From Duganella radicis (GTDB lineage: Bacteria > Pseudomonadota > Gammaproteobacteria > Burkholderiales > Burkholderiaceae_D): 64,000 nt of DNA. The notes beneath the pieces are model-generated. The model was not told where the DNA came from, made no database searches, and saw nothing but the letters and a program-made list of their open reading frames with translations. The stretch covers positions 1 to 64,000 of the forward strand of contig NZ_WNKY01000001.1 of the NCBI RefSeq assembly GCF_009720825.1, given 5' to 3'. The translations under genes were made by a program, and so were the position numbers. This document shows, piece by piece, positions 27,462-36,489 of the stretch (positions are counted from its first letter, which is position 1; each line of letters opens with the position of its first letter).

Positions 27462-28634
27462 ATGAAAACGAAGAACGGTTGGGCAACCCTGGCGGTATGC
27501 GGCATGCTGTGCGCCGGCGGCAGTGCGATGGCGCAGGTCAAGCTGGGGCTGATGGCGCCGCTGACCGGCAGCCAGGCGGTGGTGGGACAGGATCAGGTGG
27601 ATGGCTTCATGCTGGCGCTGGAACAGTCCGGCGGCAAGCTGGGCGGCCAGGCGGTGCAGGTGTTCAAGGAAGACGACCAGCTCAAGCCGGAAATCGGCAG
27701 CCAGGCCGTGCGCAAGCTGATCGACAAAGACCGGGTCGACGCCATCGTCGGCCTGAGCTTCTCGAATGTGATGATGGCCAGCCTGAAAAGCCTGACCGAA
27801 TCGGGCACGGTGGCCATCCTCACCAATTCCGGACCGTCGCCGGTGGCCGGCGCCAGCTGCGCGCCGAATATCTTCTCGGTGGCCTGGCAGAATGATGGCG
27901 CCGCCGAAAGCATGGGCAAATACGTGCAGGACAAGGGCATCAAGCGGGTCTACCTGATGGCGCCGAACTACCAGGCCGGCAAGGACATGCTGGCCGGCTT
28001 CAAGCGCTACTTCAAGGGCGAGGTGGTGGACGAGGTTTACACCCAGGTTGGCCAGTCCGACTATTCTTCCGAAATCGCCCAGCTGCAAGCCGCCAAACCG
28101 GACGCCGTGTTCGCGTTTTATCCGGGCGGCATGGGCGTCAACTATATCCGCCAGCTGAGCCAGGCCGGCATGCTGGCCAAGCTGCCCAACTATTCCGTGT
28201 TCACGGTGGATGGCGTCACCATGCCGGCGCTGCGCGACGCCGCCGTCGGTGCCACCTTTGGCGCCATGTGGGACGCCGCGCTGGACAATCCCGAGAATCG
28301 CGCCTTCGTCGCCGCCTTCACGGCAAAGTACAAGCGTGTGCCGAGCGAATATGCGGCGGCCGCCTACGACGCCGGCCGGCTGTTGCATGTCGCGCTCGGC
28401 AAGCTGCAAGGGAAGGTTGGCGACAAGCGCGCGCTGGCCGCGGCCGTCAAGGCTTCCGGCGACCAGTTCCGTTCGGTGCGCGGACCGTTCAGCTTCAACA
28501 AGAACAATCTGCCGATCCAGAACTATTACGCCTTCCAGGTGGTGAAGGAGGGCGGCGCGGCGGTGGTGAAGAACGTCGGCACACCGCTGACCCAGCACCG
28601 CGACGCCTACGCCGCCCAGTGTCGCTTGCCTTGA
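27462..28634 (+). CDS. Liv-type ABC importer, periplasmic substrate-binding protein
   Basis: A 390-residue periplasmic binding protein of the branched-chain amino acid (LivK) family. The signal peptide ends in GGSAMAQ, followed by VKLGLMAPLTGSQAVVGQDQ, a typical opening. AGGAGA precedes the start. Such proteins also bind aromatic acids. Being inside the nag operon, its likely ligand is salicylate, gentisate or a related hydroxybenzoate; that is inference. The two permeases and two ATPases follow directly. Confidence 0.88.
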   Translation: MKTKNGWATLAVCGMLCAGGSAMAQVKLGLMAPLTGSQAVVGQDQVDGFMLALEQSGGKLGGQAVQVFKEDDQLKPEIGSQAVRKLIDKDRVDAIVGLSFSNVMMASLKSLTESGTVAILTNSGPSPVAGASCAPNIFSVAWQNDGAAESMGKYVQDKGIKRVYLMAPNYQAGKDMLAGFKRYFKGEVVDEVYTQVGQSDYSSEIAQLQAAKPDAVFAFYPGGMGVNYIRQLSQAGMLAKLPNYSVFTVDGVTMPALRDAAVGATFGAMWDAALDNPENRAFVAAFTAKYKRVPSEYAAAAYDAGRLLHVALGKLQGKVGDKRALAAAVKASGDQFRSVRGPFSFNKNNLPIQNYYAFQVVKEGGAAVVKNVGTPLTQHRDAYAAQCRLP

Positions 28635-28645
28635 CGGAGCGGATC

Positions 28646-29566
28646 ATGAGCATGAGTCTGCTATTGACCCAGCTGCTGAATGGCTTGCAGCTCGGGGTCC
28701 TGTTGTTCCTGCTGGCGGCCGGGCTGACGCTGGTGTTCGGCATCATGAGCTTCGTGAATCTGGCCCACGGCTCGCTGTACATGCTGGGCGCCTATTTCGC
28801 GGCCAGCGCCTACGCCCACACCGAGTCGTTCGGGCTGGCCTTGCTGGCCGGGGTGGGCGGCTGCGTGGCGCTGGGTTTTGTGCTGGAGCGGCTGGCGATT
28901 GCGCGGCTGTACCGGCGCGATCACCTGGACCATGTGCTGGCCACCTTTGGCATGGTGCTGTTCTTTAACGAGCTGGTGCGCATCGTCTGGGGGCCGCAGC
29001 CGTATTTCCTGCCGGTGCCGGCTTTCCTGGAAAGCACGGTCGACCTGCTCGGCATCAGCTACCCGTCGTACCGCTTCGCCATCATCGTGGTCGGCCTGCT
29101 GGTGGCCTTGGGCGCGCATTTGCTGATGCATAAAACCCGGCTCGGCATGCTGATCCGCGCCGGCGCCACCAATCCGGGCATGGTCGCCGCGCTGGGCGTG
29201 GATATCAAGTTGCTGAATGCCTTGCTGTTCGCGCTGGGCTCGGCGCTGGCCGGCCTGGCCGGCGTGATGGCGGCGCCTATCCTGTCGATCCAGTCGGGGA
29301 TGGGCGAACCGGTGCTGATCACCACGCTGGTGGTGATCGTCATCGGCGGCATCGGCTCGATCAGCGGCGCCTTTTATGCGGCGCTGATCGTCGGCGTGGC
29401 CGACACGCTGGGCCGCGCTTTCCTGCCATCCTTGTTGCGCGAAGTCGCCAGCCGCGAGGTGGCCAATGCGGCCGGTCCGGCGCTGGCCTCGATGCTGATT
29501 TATGTGTTGATGGCGCTGGTACTGGCCGTCCGTCCGCAGGGACTGTTCCCTGCCGGGAGAAACTGA
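28646..29566 (+). CDS. Liv-type ABC importer, LivH-like permease
   Basis: A 306-residue polytopic inner-membrane permease with about eight hydrophobic segments. LLNGLQLGVLLFLLAAGLTL, GIMSFVNLAHGSLYMLGAY and the ATFGMVLFFNELVR and VIVIGGIGSISGA stretches are hallmarks of LivH. The start ATG follows the binding-protein stop by 11 bases, and its stop overlaps the next start (TGATG). It forms the membrane channel with the LivM-like partner. Confidence 0.92.
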   Translation: MSMSLLLTQLLNGLQLGVLLFLLAAGLTLVFGIMSFVNLAHGSLYMLGAYFAASAYAHTESFGLALLAGVGGCVALGFVLERLAIARLYRRDHLDHVLATFGMVLFFNELVRIVWGPQPYFLPVPAFLESTVDLLGISYPSYRFAIIVVGLLVALGAHLLMHKTRLGMLIRAGATNPGMVAALGVDIKLLNALLFALGSALAGLAGVMAAPILSIQSGMGEPVLITTLVVIVIGGIGSISGAFYAALIVGVADTLGRAFLPSLLREVASREVANAAGPALASMLIYVLMALVLAVRPQGLFPAGRN

Positions 29567-30576
29567 TGTCCTCCATATTATCCAAGCCAGCGACGCTGGT
29601 TCCCGTGCTGTTGATGGCGGCGCTGGCCGCGGTGCCGTTGGCCGCCCAGCTTGCCGAACAGCCGTTTTACCTGGCCTTCTTCGCGCGGATCATGATTTAT
29701 GCGATCGCGGCCAGCGCGCTCAACCTGGCGCTGGGCTTTGGCGGCCTGGTCAGCCTTGGCCATGCCTTGTTCCTGGGACTGGGCGCTTACAGCGTGGCGA
29801 TTCCCGCCTTCCATGGCGTCGATAACGGCTGGCTGCACCTGCTGTGCTGCGTAACGGTATGCGGTCTGGTGGGACTGGTGACCGGCGCGGTCAGCCTGCG
29901 CACCTCCGGCATCGGCTTCATCATGATTACGCTGGCCTTCGCGCAAATGGGTTATTTCGTGTTTGTCAGCCTCAAGCAGTACGGTGGCGACGATGGCACC
30001 ACCATCGCCGCCACCAGCAAGTTCCTCGGCGCCGACCTGGGCCAGGCCGGCACGGTGTATTGGGTGGCCTTCGGCCTGCTGGCGCTGGTGCTGTGGTGGA
30101 TGGCGCGCCTGCGGGTGGCGCCGTTCGGCATGGTGCTGCGCGGCGCGCGCCAGAATCCGCGCCGCATCGACGCCATCGGCCTGCGTGGCAAGCGCTATCA
30201 GTTGGCGGCGTATGTGCTGTCGGCGGTGCTGTGTGGCGTGGCCGGCATGCTGCTGGCCAACCTGACCGCGTTCGCCTCGCCGTCGACGCTGACCTGGATG
30301 ATGTCCGGCGATCTGATCGTGATGATCGTGCTGGGCGGTATCGGCACGGTGGCCGGCCCTTTGCTGGGGGCGCTGGCTTTCCTCGGACTGGAGGAGTTGC
30401 TGAAGATGCTGACCGAGCACTGGATGGCCGTGTTTGGGCTGTCGATTGTACTGATCAGCGTGCTGGGCAAGACCGGTCTTGTTGGGCTGCTGGAGAGCTG
30501 GGGCACGCGCGTCGTGCGCCGCACGCCGGTGCCACCGCCTGCCACGGCCGCGCTGCCGGCGGGAGAGCACCCATGA
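29566..30576 (+). CDS. Liv-type ABC importer, LivM-like permease
   Basis: A 336-residue permease with family motifs ALNLALGFGGLVSLGHALFL, LRTSGIGFIMITLAFAQM and IVLGGIGTVAGPLLGALAF, and about nine membrane segments. It overlaps its upstream neighbour by one base and its downstream ATPase by four bases, indicating tight translational coupling of the whole transporter. Confidence 0.92.
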   Translation: MSSILSKPATLVPVLLMAALAAVPLAAQLAEQPFYLAFFARIMIYAIAASALNLALGFGGLVSLGHALFLGLGAYSVAIPAFHGVDNGWLHLLCCVTVCGLVGLVTGAVSLRTSGIGFIMITLAFAQMGYFVFVSLKQYGGDDGTTIAATSKFLGADLGQAGTVYWVAFGLLALVLWWMARLRVAPFGMVLRGARQNPRRIDAIGLRGKRYQLAAYVLSAVLCGVAGMLLANLTAFASPSTLTWMMSGDLIVMIVLGGIGTVAGPLLGALAFLGLEELLKMLTEHWMAVFGLSIVLISVLGKTGLVGLLESWGTRVVRRTPVPPPATAALPAGEHP

Positions 30577-31325
30577 GCGCGCTCCAGACCTCGGCGCTGG
30601 TCAAGCGCTATGGCGGCATCCTGGTGACCGATAACGTGTCGCTGGATATCCGCCCGGGCGAGCTGCACGCCATCATCGGCCCGAACGGCGCCGGCAAGAC
30701 CACGCTGATCAATCAGCTGTCGGGCGAGCTGGCATCCAACAGCGGCGCCATTCATTTCAACGGCGAGGACGTGACCGGATTGCGGATCGACCAGCGCGCC
30801 CGCCGCGGCTTGCTGCGCTCGTACCAGATCACCTCGATTTTCGAGCCATTTACCGTGCGCGAGAACGCCACCCTGGCGGCACTGGGCGCGCGCGAACATG
30901 GTTTCCGCTTCTGGCAGCCGCTGCTGGGGCGCCGCGATCTCGCGCAACAGGCCGACGAGGCATTGGCTGCCTGCGGGCTGGCCGCGTTGTCGGAAACCCT
31001 GGCCGGTGATCTGGCGTACGGCCAGCGCCGCCAGCTGGAGCTGGCCATGGCGCTGGCCGCCAGGCCGAGATTCCTGCTGCTGGACGAGCCGATGGCCGGC
31101 ATGAGCGCGCAGGAGTCGCAGGCCGTGGTGCGCATGTTGGCGGGACTCAAAGGCCAGTACGCCATCCTGCTGATCGAACACGACATGGACGCGGTGTTCG
31201 CGCTGGCCGACCGCATCTCGGTGCTGGTGTACGGCAAGGTGATCTTCACCGGTACGCCGGATGAGATTCGCGACCATCCCGAAGTCAAGGCGGTTTATCT
31301 GGGAGAGGAGGGCATCGAAGCATGA
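30573..31325 (+). CDS. Liv-type ABC importer, LivG-like ATPase
   Basis: A 250-residue ATP-binding subunit. Walker A is GPNGAGKTT, the signature region reads LAYGQRRQLELAMAL (the YGQ form usual in LivG), Walker B is FLLLDEP and the switch His is in LIEHDMDAVF. Both ends overlap neighbours by four bases. It should be a fully active ATPase and, given changes in its partner, may carry most of the hydrolysis. Confidence 0.93.
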   Translation: MSALQTSALVKRYGGILVTDNVSLDIRPGELHAIIGPNGAGKTTLINQLSGELASNSGAIHFNGEDVTGLRIDQRARRGLLRSYQITSIFEPFTVRENATLAALGAREHGFRFWQPLLGRRDLAQQADEALAACGLAALSETLAGDLAYGQRRQLELAMALAARPRFLLLDEPMAGMSAQESQAVVRMLAGLKGQYAILLIEHDMDAVFALADRISVLVYGKVIFTGTPDEIRDHPEVKAVYLGEEGIEA

Positions 31326-32038
31326 GCACCTTGTTGAATATCGACGGCTTGCAGGCCGCCTACGGCCATGCCCAGGCCCTGTTCGGGGTATCGATGGCGG
31401 TGGAAGACGGCCAGGTCGTCACGCTGCTTGGGCGGAATGGCATGGGGCGCTCGACCACCATCAAGTGCCTGTTCGGCCTGTTGACCGCCAAGGCTGGAAG
31501 CATCGCGTTTGGCGGCCAGCCGCTGGCGCGCATGGCATCGCACCAGATCGCGCGGCTGGGCCTGGGGCTGGTGCCGGAAGGACGGCAGATTTTCCATGAC
31601 CTGACGGTGGAGGAAAACCTGGTGGCCACCGCCCGCGCGCCGCGCGCCGGCAATCCGCTGGCGCCCTGGACCTTGCAGCGCGTGTATCGCCTGTTCCCGC
31701 GCCTGCAGGAGCGGCGCGCCAATCTTGGCTGGCAATTGTCCGGCGGCGAGCAGCAGATGCTGGCGATCGGGCGCGCGCTGATGACCAATCCGCGCCTACT
31801 GGTGCTGGACGAGGCGACCGAAGGGCTGGCGCCCATCATCCGCACCGAAATCTGGAACGCGCTGGCGGCATTGAAGCGAGAAGGACTGTCGCAAATCGTG
31901 ATCGACAAGAACATCGGCGCGCTGCTGAAGCTGGCCGATCGCCACTACGTGCTGGAGCGGGGCGCCGTGGTGTGGGACGGCGATTCCGATCAACTGCGCG
32001 CCAGGCCGGAAATCATTCATCAATACCTTGGAGTTTAA
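31322..32038 (+). CDS. Liv-type ABC importer, LivF-like ATPase with altered Walker A
   Basis: A 238-residue LivF-like ATP-binding subunit. The Walker A loop reads GRNGMGRSTT, so the normally invariant lysine is arginine. The signature LSGGEQQML and Walker B LLVLDEA are normal, but the switch region that is usually LVEQN reads VIDKN, without the usual Glu-Gln. Such changes suggest weakened or absent ATP hydrolysis at one of the two sites of the dimer, or a distinct subfamily. It overlaps the LivG-like gene by four bases and nagL follows by two. Confidence 0.9.
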   Translation: MSTLLNIDGLQAAYGHAQALFGVSMAVEDGQVVTLLGRNGMGRSTTIKCLFGLLTAKAGSIAFGGQPLARMASHQIARLGLGLVPEGRQIFHDLTVEENLVATARAPRAGNPLAPWTLQRVYRLFPRLQERRANLGWQLSGGEQQMLAIGRALMTNPRLLVLDEATEGLAPIIRTEIWNALAALKREGLSQIVIDKNIGALLKLADRHYVLERGAVVWDGDSDQLRARPEIIHQYLGV

Positions 32039-32040
32039 AC

Positions 32041-32694
32041 ATGGCAGAACGGGTCCTCCATAATTATTTTCGCAGTTCATCCGCATATCGCGTCCGCATC
32101 GCGCTCAACCTCAAAGGACTGGCCTACGAGTATACGCCGGTGCACCTGAACCGCAACGGCGGGGAACAATTCGCGGCGCCATTCGCGGCGCTCAACCCGC
32201 AGCGGCTGGTGCCGGTGCTGAGTGAGCGGGGCGTCGACATCAGCCAGTCGCTGGCGATCATCGAATACCTGGATGAGCAATACCCGCAACATCCGCTACT
32301 GCCCGCAACGGCGGCCGATCGTGCCTACGTGCGCCAGTTGTCGCTGGCGATGGCCTGCGATATCCATCCACTCAACAACCTGCGCGTGCTGAAATACCTT
32401 TCCGGCCCGATGAGGCAGGCCGACGACGTCAAGCAAGCGTGGATCGCGCACTGGACCAAGGCCGGGCTGGATGCGCTGGAACAGGAGTTGGCGCGCGCAC
32501 CGCAACGCGGCCGCTTCTGTTTCGGCGACACGCCCACCATGGCGGACTGCTGCCTGGTGCCGCAACTGTTCAACGCGCAACGCTTCAACATCGATCTTGC
32601 GCCTTACCCGACGCTGCGGGCGATTGATGCCGAATGCCAGAAGCTGGAAGCATTCGCGCAAGCCCATCCCGCGCGCCAACCCGACGCCGAATAA
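32041..32694 (+). CDS. nagL: Maleylpyruvate isomerase (zeta-class GST-like)
   Basis: A 217-residue glutathione-S-transferase-fold protein. The N-terminal thioredoxin domain has the zeta-class motif SSSAYRVRIALNLKG and LVPVLSERGVDISQSLAIIE (glutathione-binding). It isomerises maleylpyruvate to fumarylpyruvate, the step between NagI and NagK. Maleylacetoacetate isomerase of tyrosine catabolism has the same fold and could be an alternative activity, notably because no separate copy is visible beside hmgA and fah in this window. Confidence 0.87.
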   Translation: MAERVLHNYFRSSSAYRVRIALNLKGLAYEYTPVHLNRNGGEQFAAPFAALNPQRLVPVLSERGVDISQSLAIIEYLDEQYPQHPLLPATAADRAYVRQLSLAMACDIHPLNNLRVLKYLSGPMRQADDVKQAWIAHWTKAGLDALEQELARAPQRGRFCFGDTPTMADCCLVPQLFNAQRFNIDLAPYPTLRAIDAECQKLEAFAQAHPARQPDAE

Positions 32695-32737
32695 GCGGCG
32701 TTATCAGCAATTCCAAAACATAACAAGGGAGACAACT

Positions 32738-33829
32738 ATGAAATATGCGATTCAAGGCGCGGCGGCAGCGCTGGCTGTCATCAGCGCCGGCCAGGCCATG
32801 GCACAAAGCACGGTGACGGTTTACGGGCTGCTGGACGAAGGCATCGTGCACACGACCAATGCCGACGCCGCTGGCCATTCCATCACCAAAATGCCGAGCC
32901 TGACCGGCTCATTCCCTTCGCGCATCGGTTTTCGCGGAACCGAGGACCTGGGCGGCGGTTTGCAGGCGGTCTTCACGCTGGAAGCTGGCCTGCTGCTCGA
33001 TACCGGCGGCCTGAGCCAGGGCAACCGCCTGTTTGGCCGCCAGGCCTCGCTTGGCCTGAAAGGAGACTTCGGCACGCTCACCATAGGCCGCCAGGTCAAT
33101 ATGACCTTCATGGCGACGCTCAAGTCGGATGTACTGGGACCGAACCTGTTCTCGATCAGCAGCATCGATCCTTACATCCCGAATGCCCGCAGCGACAACG
33201 CGATTGGCTACTATGGCAGCTTCAATAACGTGGTGGCCGGCGCCACCTACAGCACCGGGCGCGACAATTCGTCGGCCGGCGGTCCGGGCGCCACCAACTG
33301 CGGCGGCGAGGTCGCGGGCAACGCCAAAGCGTGCCGGCAGGTGACCGGGTTGCTGGGTTACGAAACCCCGTCCTACGGCTTGAATGTCGCCTATGACATC
33401 ATGTACGGCAACACGGGCGCGGCCAATGGCCTGACCAGCAGCAATAACAGCGACAAGCGCGTGATGTTGAACGGCTATGTGAAGGCGGGAGAGGCCAAGA
33501 TAGGCGGTGGCGTCATGGACCGCAGCACGCACGCGGCCACGGGGCTGACCGAATCGGATCTGTATTACCTCGGCGTCAGCTATCCGCTGACGCCGGTGGT
33601 GACGCTCGACACGCAGCTGGCCCATCGCGACCAGAAAAACAGCGCCAATGACGTGACCATGCTGGTTGGCCGGCTGACCTATTACTTCTCGAAACGCACC
33701 GCCGTCTATGCTGCATTGGGCCGGATGAAGAATGGCGGCACCGCGGCGGTATCGCTGGACGCCGGCGGCACGGTGGGCGCCGGGAAAACGCAGAACGGCC
33801 TGTTGACCGGCCTGCGCCATACCTTCTGA
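32738..33829 (+). CDS. Outer-membrane porin (OmpC-like)
   Basis: A 363-residue general porin with signal peptide (ending AGQAMAQ), a start preceded by AAGGGAG, a mature N-terminus STVTVYGLLDEG, the SRIGFRGTEDLGGGLQAVFTLE stretch of beta-proteobacterial porins and a terminal Phe (LRHTF). A 16-strand barrel is expected. As last gene of the nag cluster it probably lets aromatic acids cross the outer membrane. Confidence 0.9.
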   Translation: MKYAIQGAAAALAVISAGQAMAQSTVTVYGLLDEGIVHTTNADAAGHSITKMPSLTGSFPSRIGFRGTEDLGGGLQAVFTLEAGLLLDTGGLSQGNRLFGRQASLGLKGDFGTLTIGRQVNMTFMATLKSDVLGPNLFSISSIDPYIPNARSDNAIGYYGSFNNVVAGATYSTGRDNSSAGGPGATNCGGEVAGNAKACRQVTGLLGYETPSYGLNVAYDIMYGNTGAANGLTSSNNSDKRVMLNGYVKAGEAKIGGGVMDRSTHAATGLTESDLYYLGVSYPLTPVVTLDTQLAHRDQKNSANDVTMLVGRLTYYFSKRTAVYAALGRMKNGGTAAVSLDAGGTVGAGKTQNGLLTGLRHTF

Positions 33830-33853
33830 CTGTGTTTGATTCAAAATGCGGTT

Positions 33854-33882
33854 GGCGGCGTCGTTCTCCGGCCGACGCCGCC
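33854..33882 (+). terminator. Hairpin after the nag operon
   Basis: A perfect 10-bp stem (GGCGGCGTCG pairing with CGACGCCGCC) around a 9-base loop, 24 bases after the porin stop. The following T run is weak, so it may be a transcript-stabilising or partial terminator hairpin. Confidence 0.55.
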
Positions 33883-33984
33883 GATTTCCGACGCGGATAA
33901 CTTTAAGTTATTCCAATAGAAAAATTCTTCAGTCGACACTTACCATTTCAGTTGGTTATCGTTGGTGAACACGAGAAGATTCCT

Positions 33985-34269
33985 ATGAAAACAAAATCAA
34001 CCAACATCCTCTTCAGGCAAGGTGCGCTTGGCCTGAACCTCACTACTGTCATTGTGCCGGTCGCATGCGCCGGCGAGATCCGCCGTCAATGGTGCTACTC
34101 GGTCGAGAGCGGCGGTTTTGCTCCGGAACCGGCTGGGACCACGGTGAGCCTGGGCCAGGCGTCCACCGATACGCTTGAGGTCAGCTGTGCCGAGCTGGGC
34201 TTCGATGGGTGCGTGCCCGCGCATTTCAGGGCGAATCTCAGGCACGCGGGCACAGGTGCTGCTCGATGA
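33985..34269 (+). CDS. Small hypothetical protein, uncertain
   Basis: A possible 94-residue protein starting MKTKSTNILFRQGALG with a hydrophobic stretch (LNLTTVIVPVACAG) that could be a signal peptide. The stop overlaps the start of the following reductase gene (ATGA), which argues for translation. The composition of the last 25 residues is unremarkable and no family is recognised. It may be a decayed gene whose end happens to meet the next start. Confidence 0.3.
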   Translation: MKTKSTNILFRQGALGLNLTTVIVPVACAGEIRRQWCYSVESGGFAPEPAGTTVSLGQASTDTLEVSCAELGFDGCVPAHFRANLRHAGTGAAR

Positions 34270-35249
34270 AGGTCTGCATTGCGGGAGCGGGCGCCATCGG
34301 TGGTCTGTTCGGAGCCCGGCTGGCGGCGGCGGGTGATGCGGAGGTCTGTGCGCTGGCTCGCGGGCAAACGCTGCAAGCCTTGCGGCAGCATGGCTGGCGC
34401 CTTCGCAGCGTCGACGGCTTGTTGCGGGCCCCGGTGCGCGCCAGCGACGACATGGCCGTATTGGGAACGCCCGACCTGCTGGTGATAGCCGTAAAAGGCC
34501 CGGCGCTGGCCGGCGTGGCGGCAGCTGTCGCGCCCTTCATCGGGCCGCAGACCCTGGTGTTGCCCACCATGAATGGCGTGCCCTGGTGGTTTGCCGGTGC
34601 GATTCCCGGCCTGGCCACCATGTCGTTCGACAGTGTGGACCCGGGCGGCGTGGTCACCCGTTGCATCCCTCAGCGGCAACTGGTGGGGGCGGTGGTGCAT
34701 GCCAGCGCGTCGGTCGTGGAACCGGGGCTGATACAGCACAACATGGGGCGCGGGCTCGTCATTGGCCTGCCGGCCGGTGGACGCGACGCGCGGGTGCAGC
34801 GGTTGGCCGAGCTGTTTACCAATGCCGGTTTCGATGTCACGCACTCCGAGCGGGTGTGCTATGACATCTGGTACAAATTGTGGGGTAACCTGACCATGAA
34901 TCCGCTATCGGCCATCACCGGCGCCACCGGCGACCGCGTACTGGCCGATCCGCTGGTGCGGCAGTTGTGCAGCGCCGCCATGAACGAGGCGGCGAACATC
35001 GGCGCGCGCATCGGCCTTGAGATCCAGCAGACACCGGAAGATCGCCACGTTGTGACGGAAAAGCTGGGCGCGTTCAAGACCTCGATGTTGCAAGACGCGG
35101 AAGCCGGACGGCCGCTGGAGCTCGATGGCATCGTCGGCATCGTGCGCGACATGGGCCGGCACCTTGGCGTGCCGACGCCCCATATCGACGCCATCCTCGG
35201 CATGACGCGTTTGTTCGGCCGCGTTCATGGTCTGTATCCCGATACCTGA
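34266..35249 (+). CDS. Ketopantoate reductase-like (2-dehydropantoate 2-reductase family)
   Basis: A 327-residue ApbA/PanE-family oxidoreductase. The NADP-binding loop GAGAIGGLFGARLAAAG is at the N-terminus, with LLVIAVKGPAL and LPTMNGVPWW (catalytic-type Lys and Asn regions) and the all-helical C-terminal domain ERVCYDIWYKLWGNLTMNPL. PanE reduces ketopantoate in pantothenate synthesis, but many paralogues act on other 2-oxo acids. No pantothenate genes are nearby, so the substrate is open. Confidence 0.8.
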   Translation: MKVCIAGAGAIGGLFGARLAAAGDAEVCALARGQTLQALRQHGWRLRSVDGLLRAPVRASDDMAVLGTPDLLVIAVKGPALAGVAAAVAPFIGPQTLVLPTMNGVPWWFAGAIPGLATMSFDSVDPGGVVTRCIPQRQLVGAVVHASASVVEPGLIQHNMGRGLVIGLPAGGRDARVQRLAELFTNAGFDVTHSERVCYDIWYKLWGNLTMNPLSAITGATGDRVLADPLVRQLCSAAMNEAANIGARIGLEIQQTPEDRHVVTEKLGAFKTSMLQDAEAGRPLELDGIVGIVRDMGRHLGVPTPHIDAILGMTRLFGRVHGLYPDT

Positions 35250-35315
35250 TTCGTCCGATAAACTGCCGGCTTCTCTCAAGCGCCGCCTCTTCCATAGCGA
35301 TTTGATCGGCGGGAC

Positions 35316-35520
35316 TCATCGACGCTTCACGTTGGCGAGGCCACGTCCGCGGTCATCGACCCCTCTGGTGCGCTGTGCGGCAGCTTCCTCCGGCAGCCTG
35401 AAGGTACCCACCACCACCGCCAGCTGTCTTGACTGCTCCTGCATCGAATCCGCTGCGGTGGCCGCTTCCTCCACCAGCGCGGCATTCTGTTGGGTCACCT
35501 GGTCCATCTGAATGATCGCG
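35316..35520 (-). pseudogene. Chemoreceptor C-terminal fragment
   Basis: The minus strand reads [20 protein letters not shown] and onward to a stop at 35316, the unmistakable tail of a methyl-accepting chemotaxis protein. Upstream of about 35517 the similarity ends abruptly and the frame becomes unrelated sequence, with no sensor, HAMP or hairpin-tip parts. It is therefore a remnant of about 65 codons, probably left by a deletion or rearrangement. It resembles but is not identical to the end of the intact receptor at 19784-21394. Confidence 0.75.
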
Positions 35521-35752
35521 GCGCGGCCAGCACTGGCTAGCGAACCAGTCATCGCGGTGACGCAGCCTGGCCGGATTACGGTAGCATTAAAAAACGTGTC
35601 CAAAATAACTTGGCCGTTTGTGGCTGGCCGATTTACCGGCAGCGAGCAGCCGGCGAGGGCTAGCCAGAAAAGCGTTTGGCCCGGTTCCAAACAAAAAATC
35701 CGGGGCGCCAAAGCGCGCGTCCCAGGTTTGCACCGGATCATTGAAATAATTG

Positions 35753-36454
35753 TCATGCGCCATGCGGCAGCCCCAGGTTTTGATTGGCGGGCACGGCCAT
35801 GTCGATCAACTTCGGCTTCGGCAGGTTCAGTGCCGCCATGAGTACGCCGAAATCTTCCTTGCTGCGATTGGTGAGACGGGCATTGTGCCGCCTCTCCCAT
35901 CCGATGGTCGACACCGACTGCCCCTTGTAGTCGTGGCCAGGCCACATGCGTGTGGCATCGGGCAGCGCGAACAGCTTGCCGACGACGCTGTCGAACAGCG
36001 CAGCCGAACTGCCGCTCTGGAAATCGGTGCGACCGCAGCCGTCGATCAGCAAGGTGTCGCCGGTGAACACGTTGCCGCGCCAGACATAGCTGACGCTGCC
36101 TGCGGTGTGACCAGGCGTGTGCAGCACCTCGATCTGGTCATGCGGACCGAAGCGGATCACGTCGCCATCGTTCAACTGCACCTCGGCCGGCGCGATGCCG
36201 CAGCCGGATGGAACCGCGGCCTGGGCGCCGGTGAGCTCGCGCAGCTTGCCCGCTGACGTCACATGGTCGGCATGAGCGTGGGTTTCCAGCACGTATGCAA
36301 GCTTGAGGTCGAGCCGCTCAAGATGCGCCAAGTCGCGCTCCCAGTGGCGCTCGACCGGGTCGATGATAACCGCCGACTCGTTGTCGTCGGCCACGAGAAT
36401 GTAGGTAAAGGTCGACGATTCGACATCGAACAGTTGAACAGGATTGATATTCAT
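35753..36454 (-). CDS. Persulfide dioxygenase-like metallo-beta-lactamase (ETHE1/Blh type)
   Basis: A 233-residue protein starting MNINPVQLFDVESSTF after a GGAG site. Metal motifs are complete: ETHAHADH, HTPGHTAGS, FTGDTLLIDGCGRTDFQ and PGHDYKG. These match the ETHE1 group, which oxidises glutathione persulfide to sulfite. It is the last gene of a BigR-type operon, where the partner Blh has this role. A longer in-frame opening upstream overlaps the TauE gene and is judged not to be coding. Confidence 0.87.
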   Translation of the reverse strand: MNINPVQLFDVESSTFTYILVADDNESAVIIDPVERHWERDLAHLERLDLKLAYVLETHAHADHVTSAGKLRELTGAQAAVPSGCGIAPAEVQLNDGDVIRFGPHDQIEVLHTPGHTAGSVSYVWRGNVFTGDTLLIDGCGRTDFQSGSSAALFDSVVGKLFALPDATRMWPGHDYKGQSVSTIGWERRHNARLTNRSKEDFGVLMAALNLPKPKLIDMAVPANQNLGLPHGA

Positions 36455-36489
36455 GGCGGATCTCCAAAGAGGCGAAGTTAAAGACAGTT

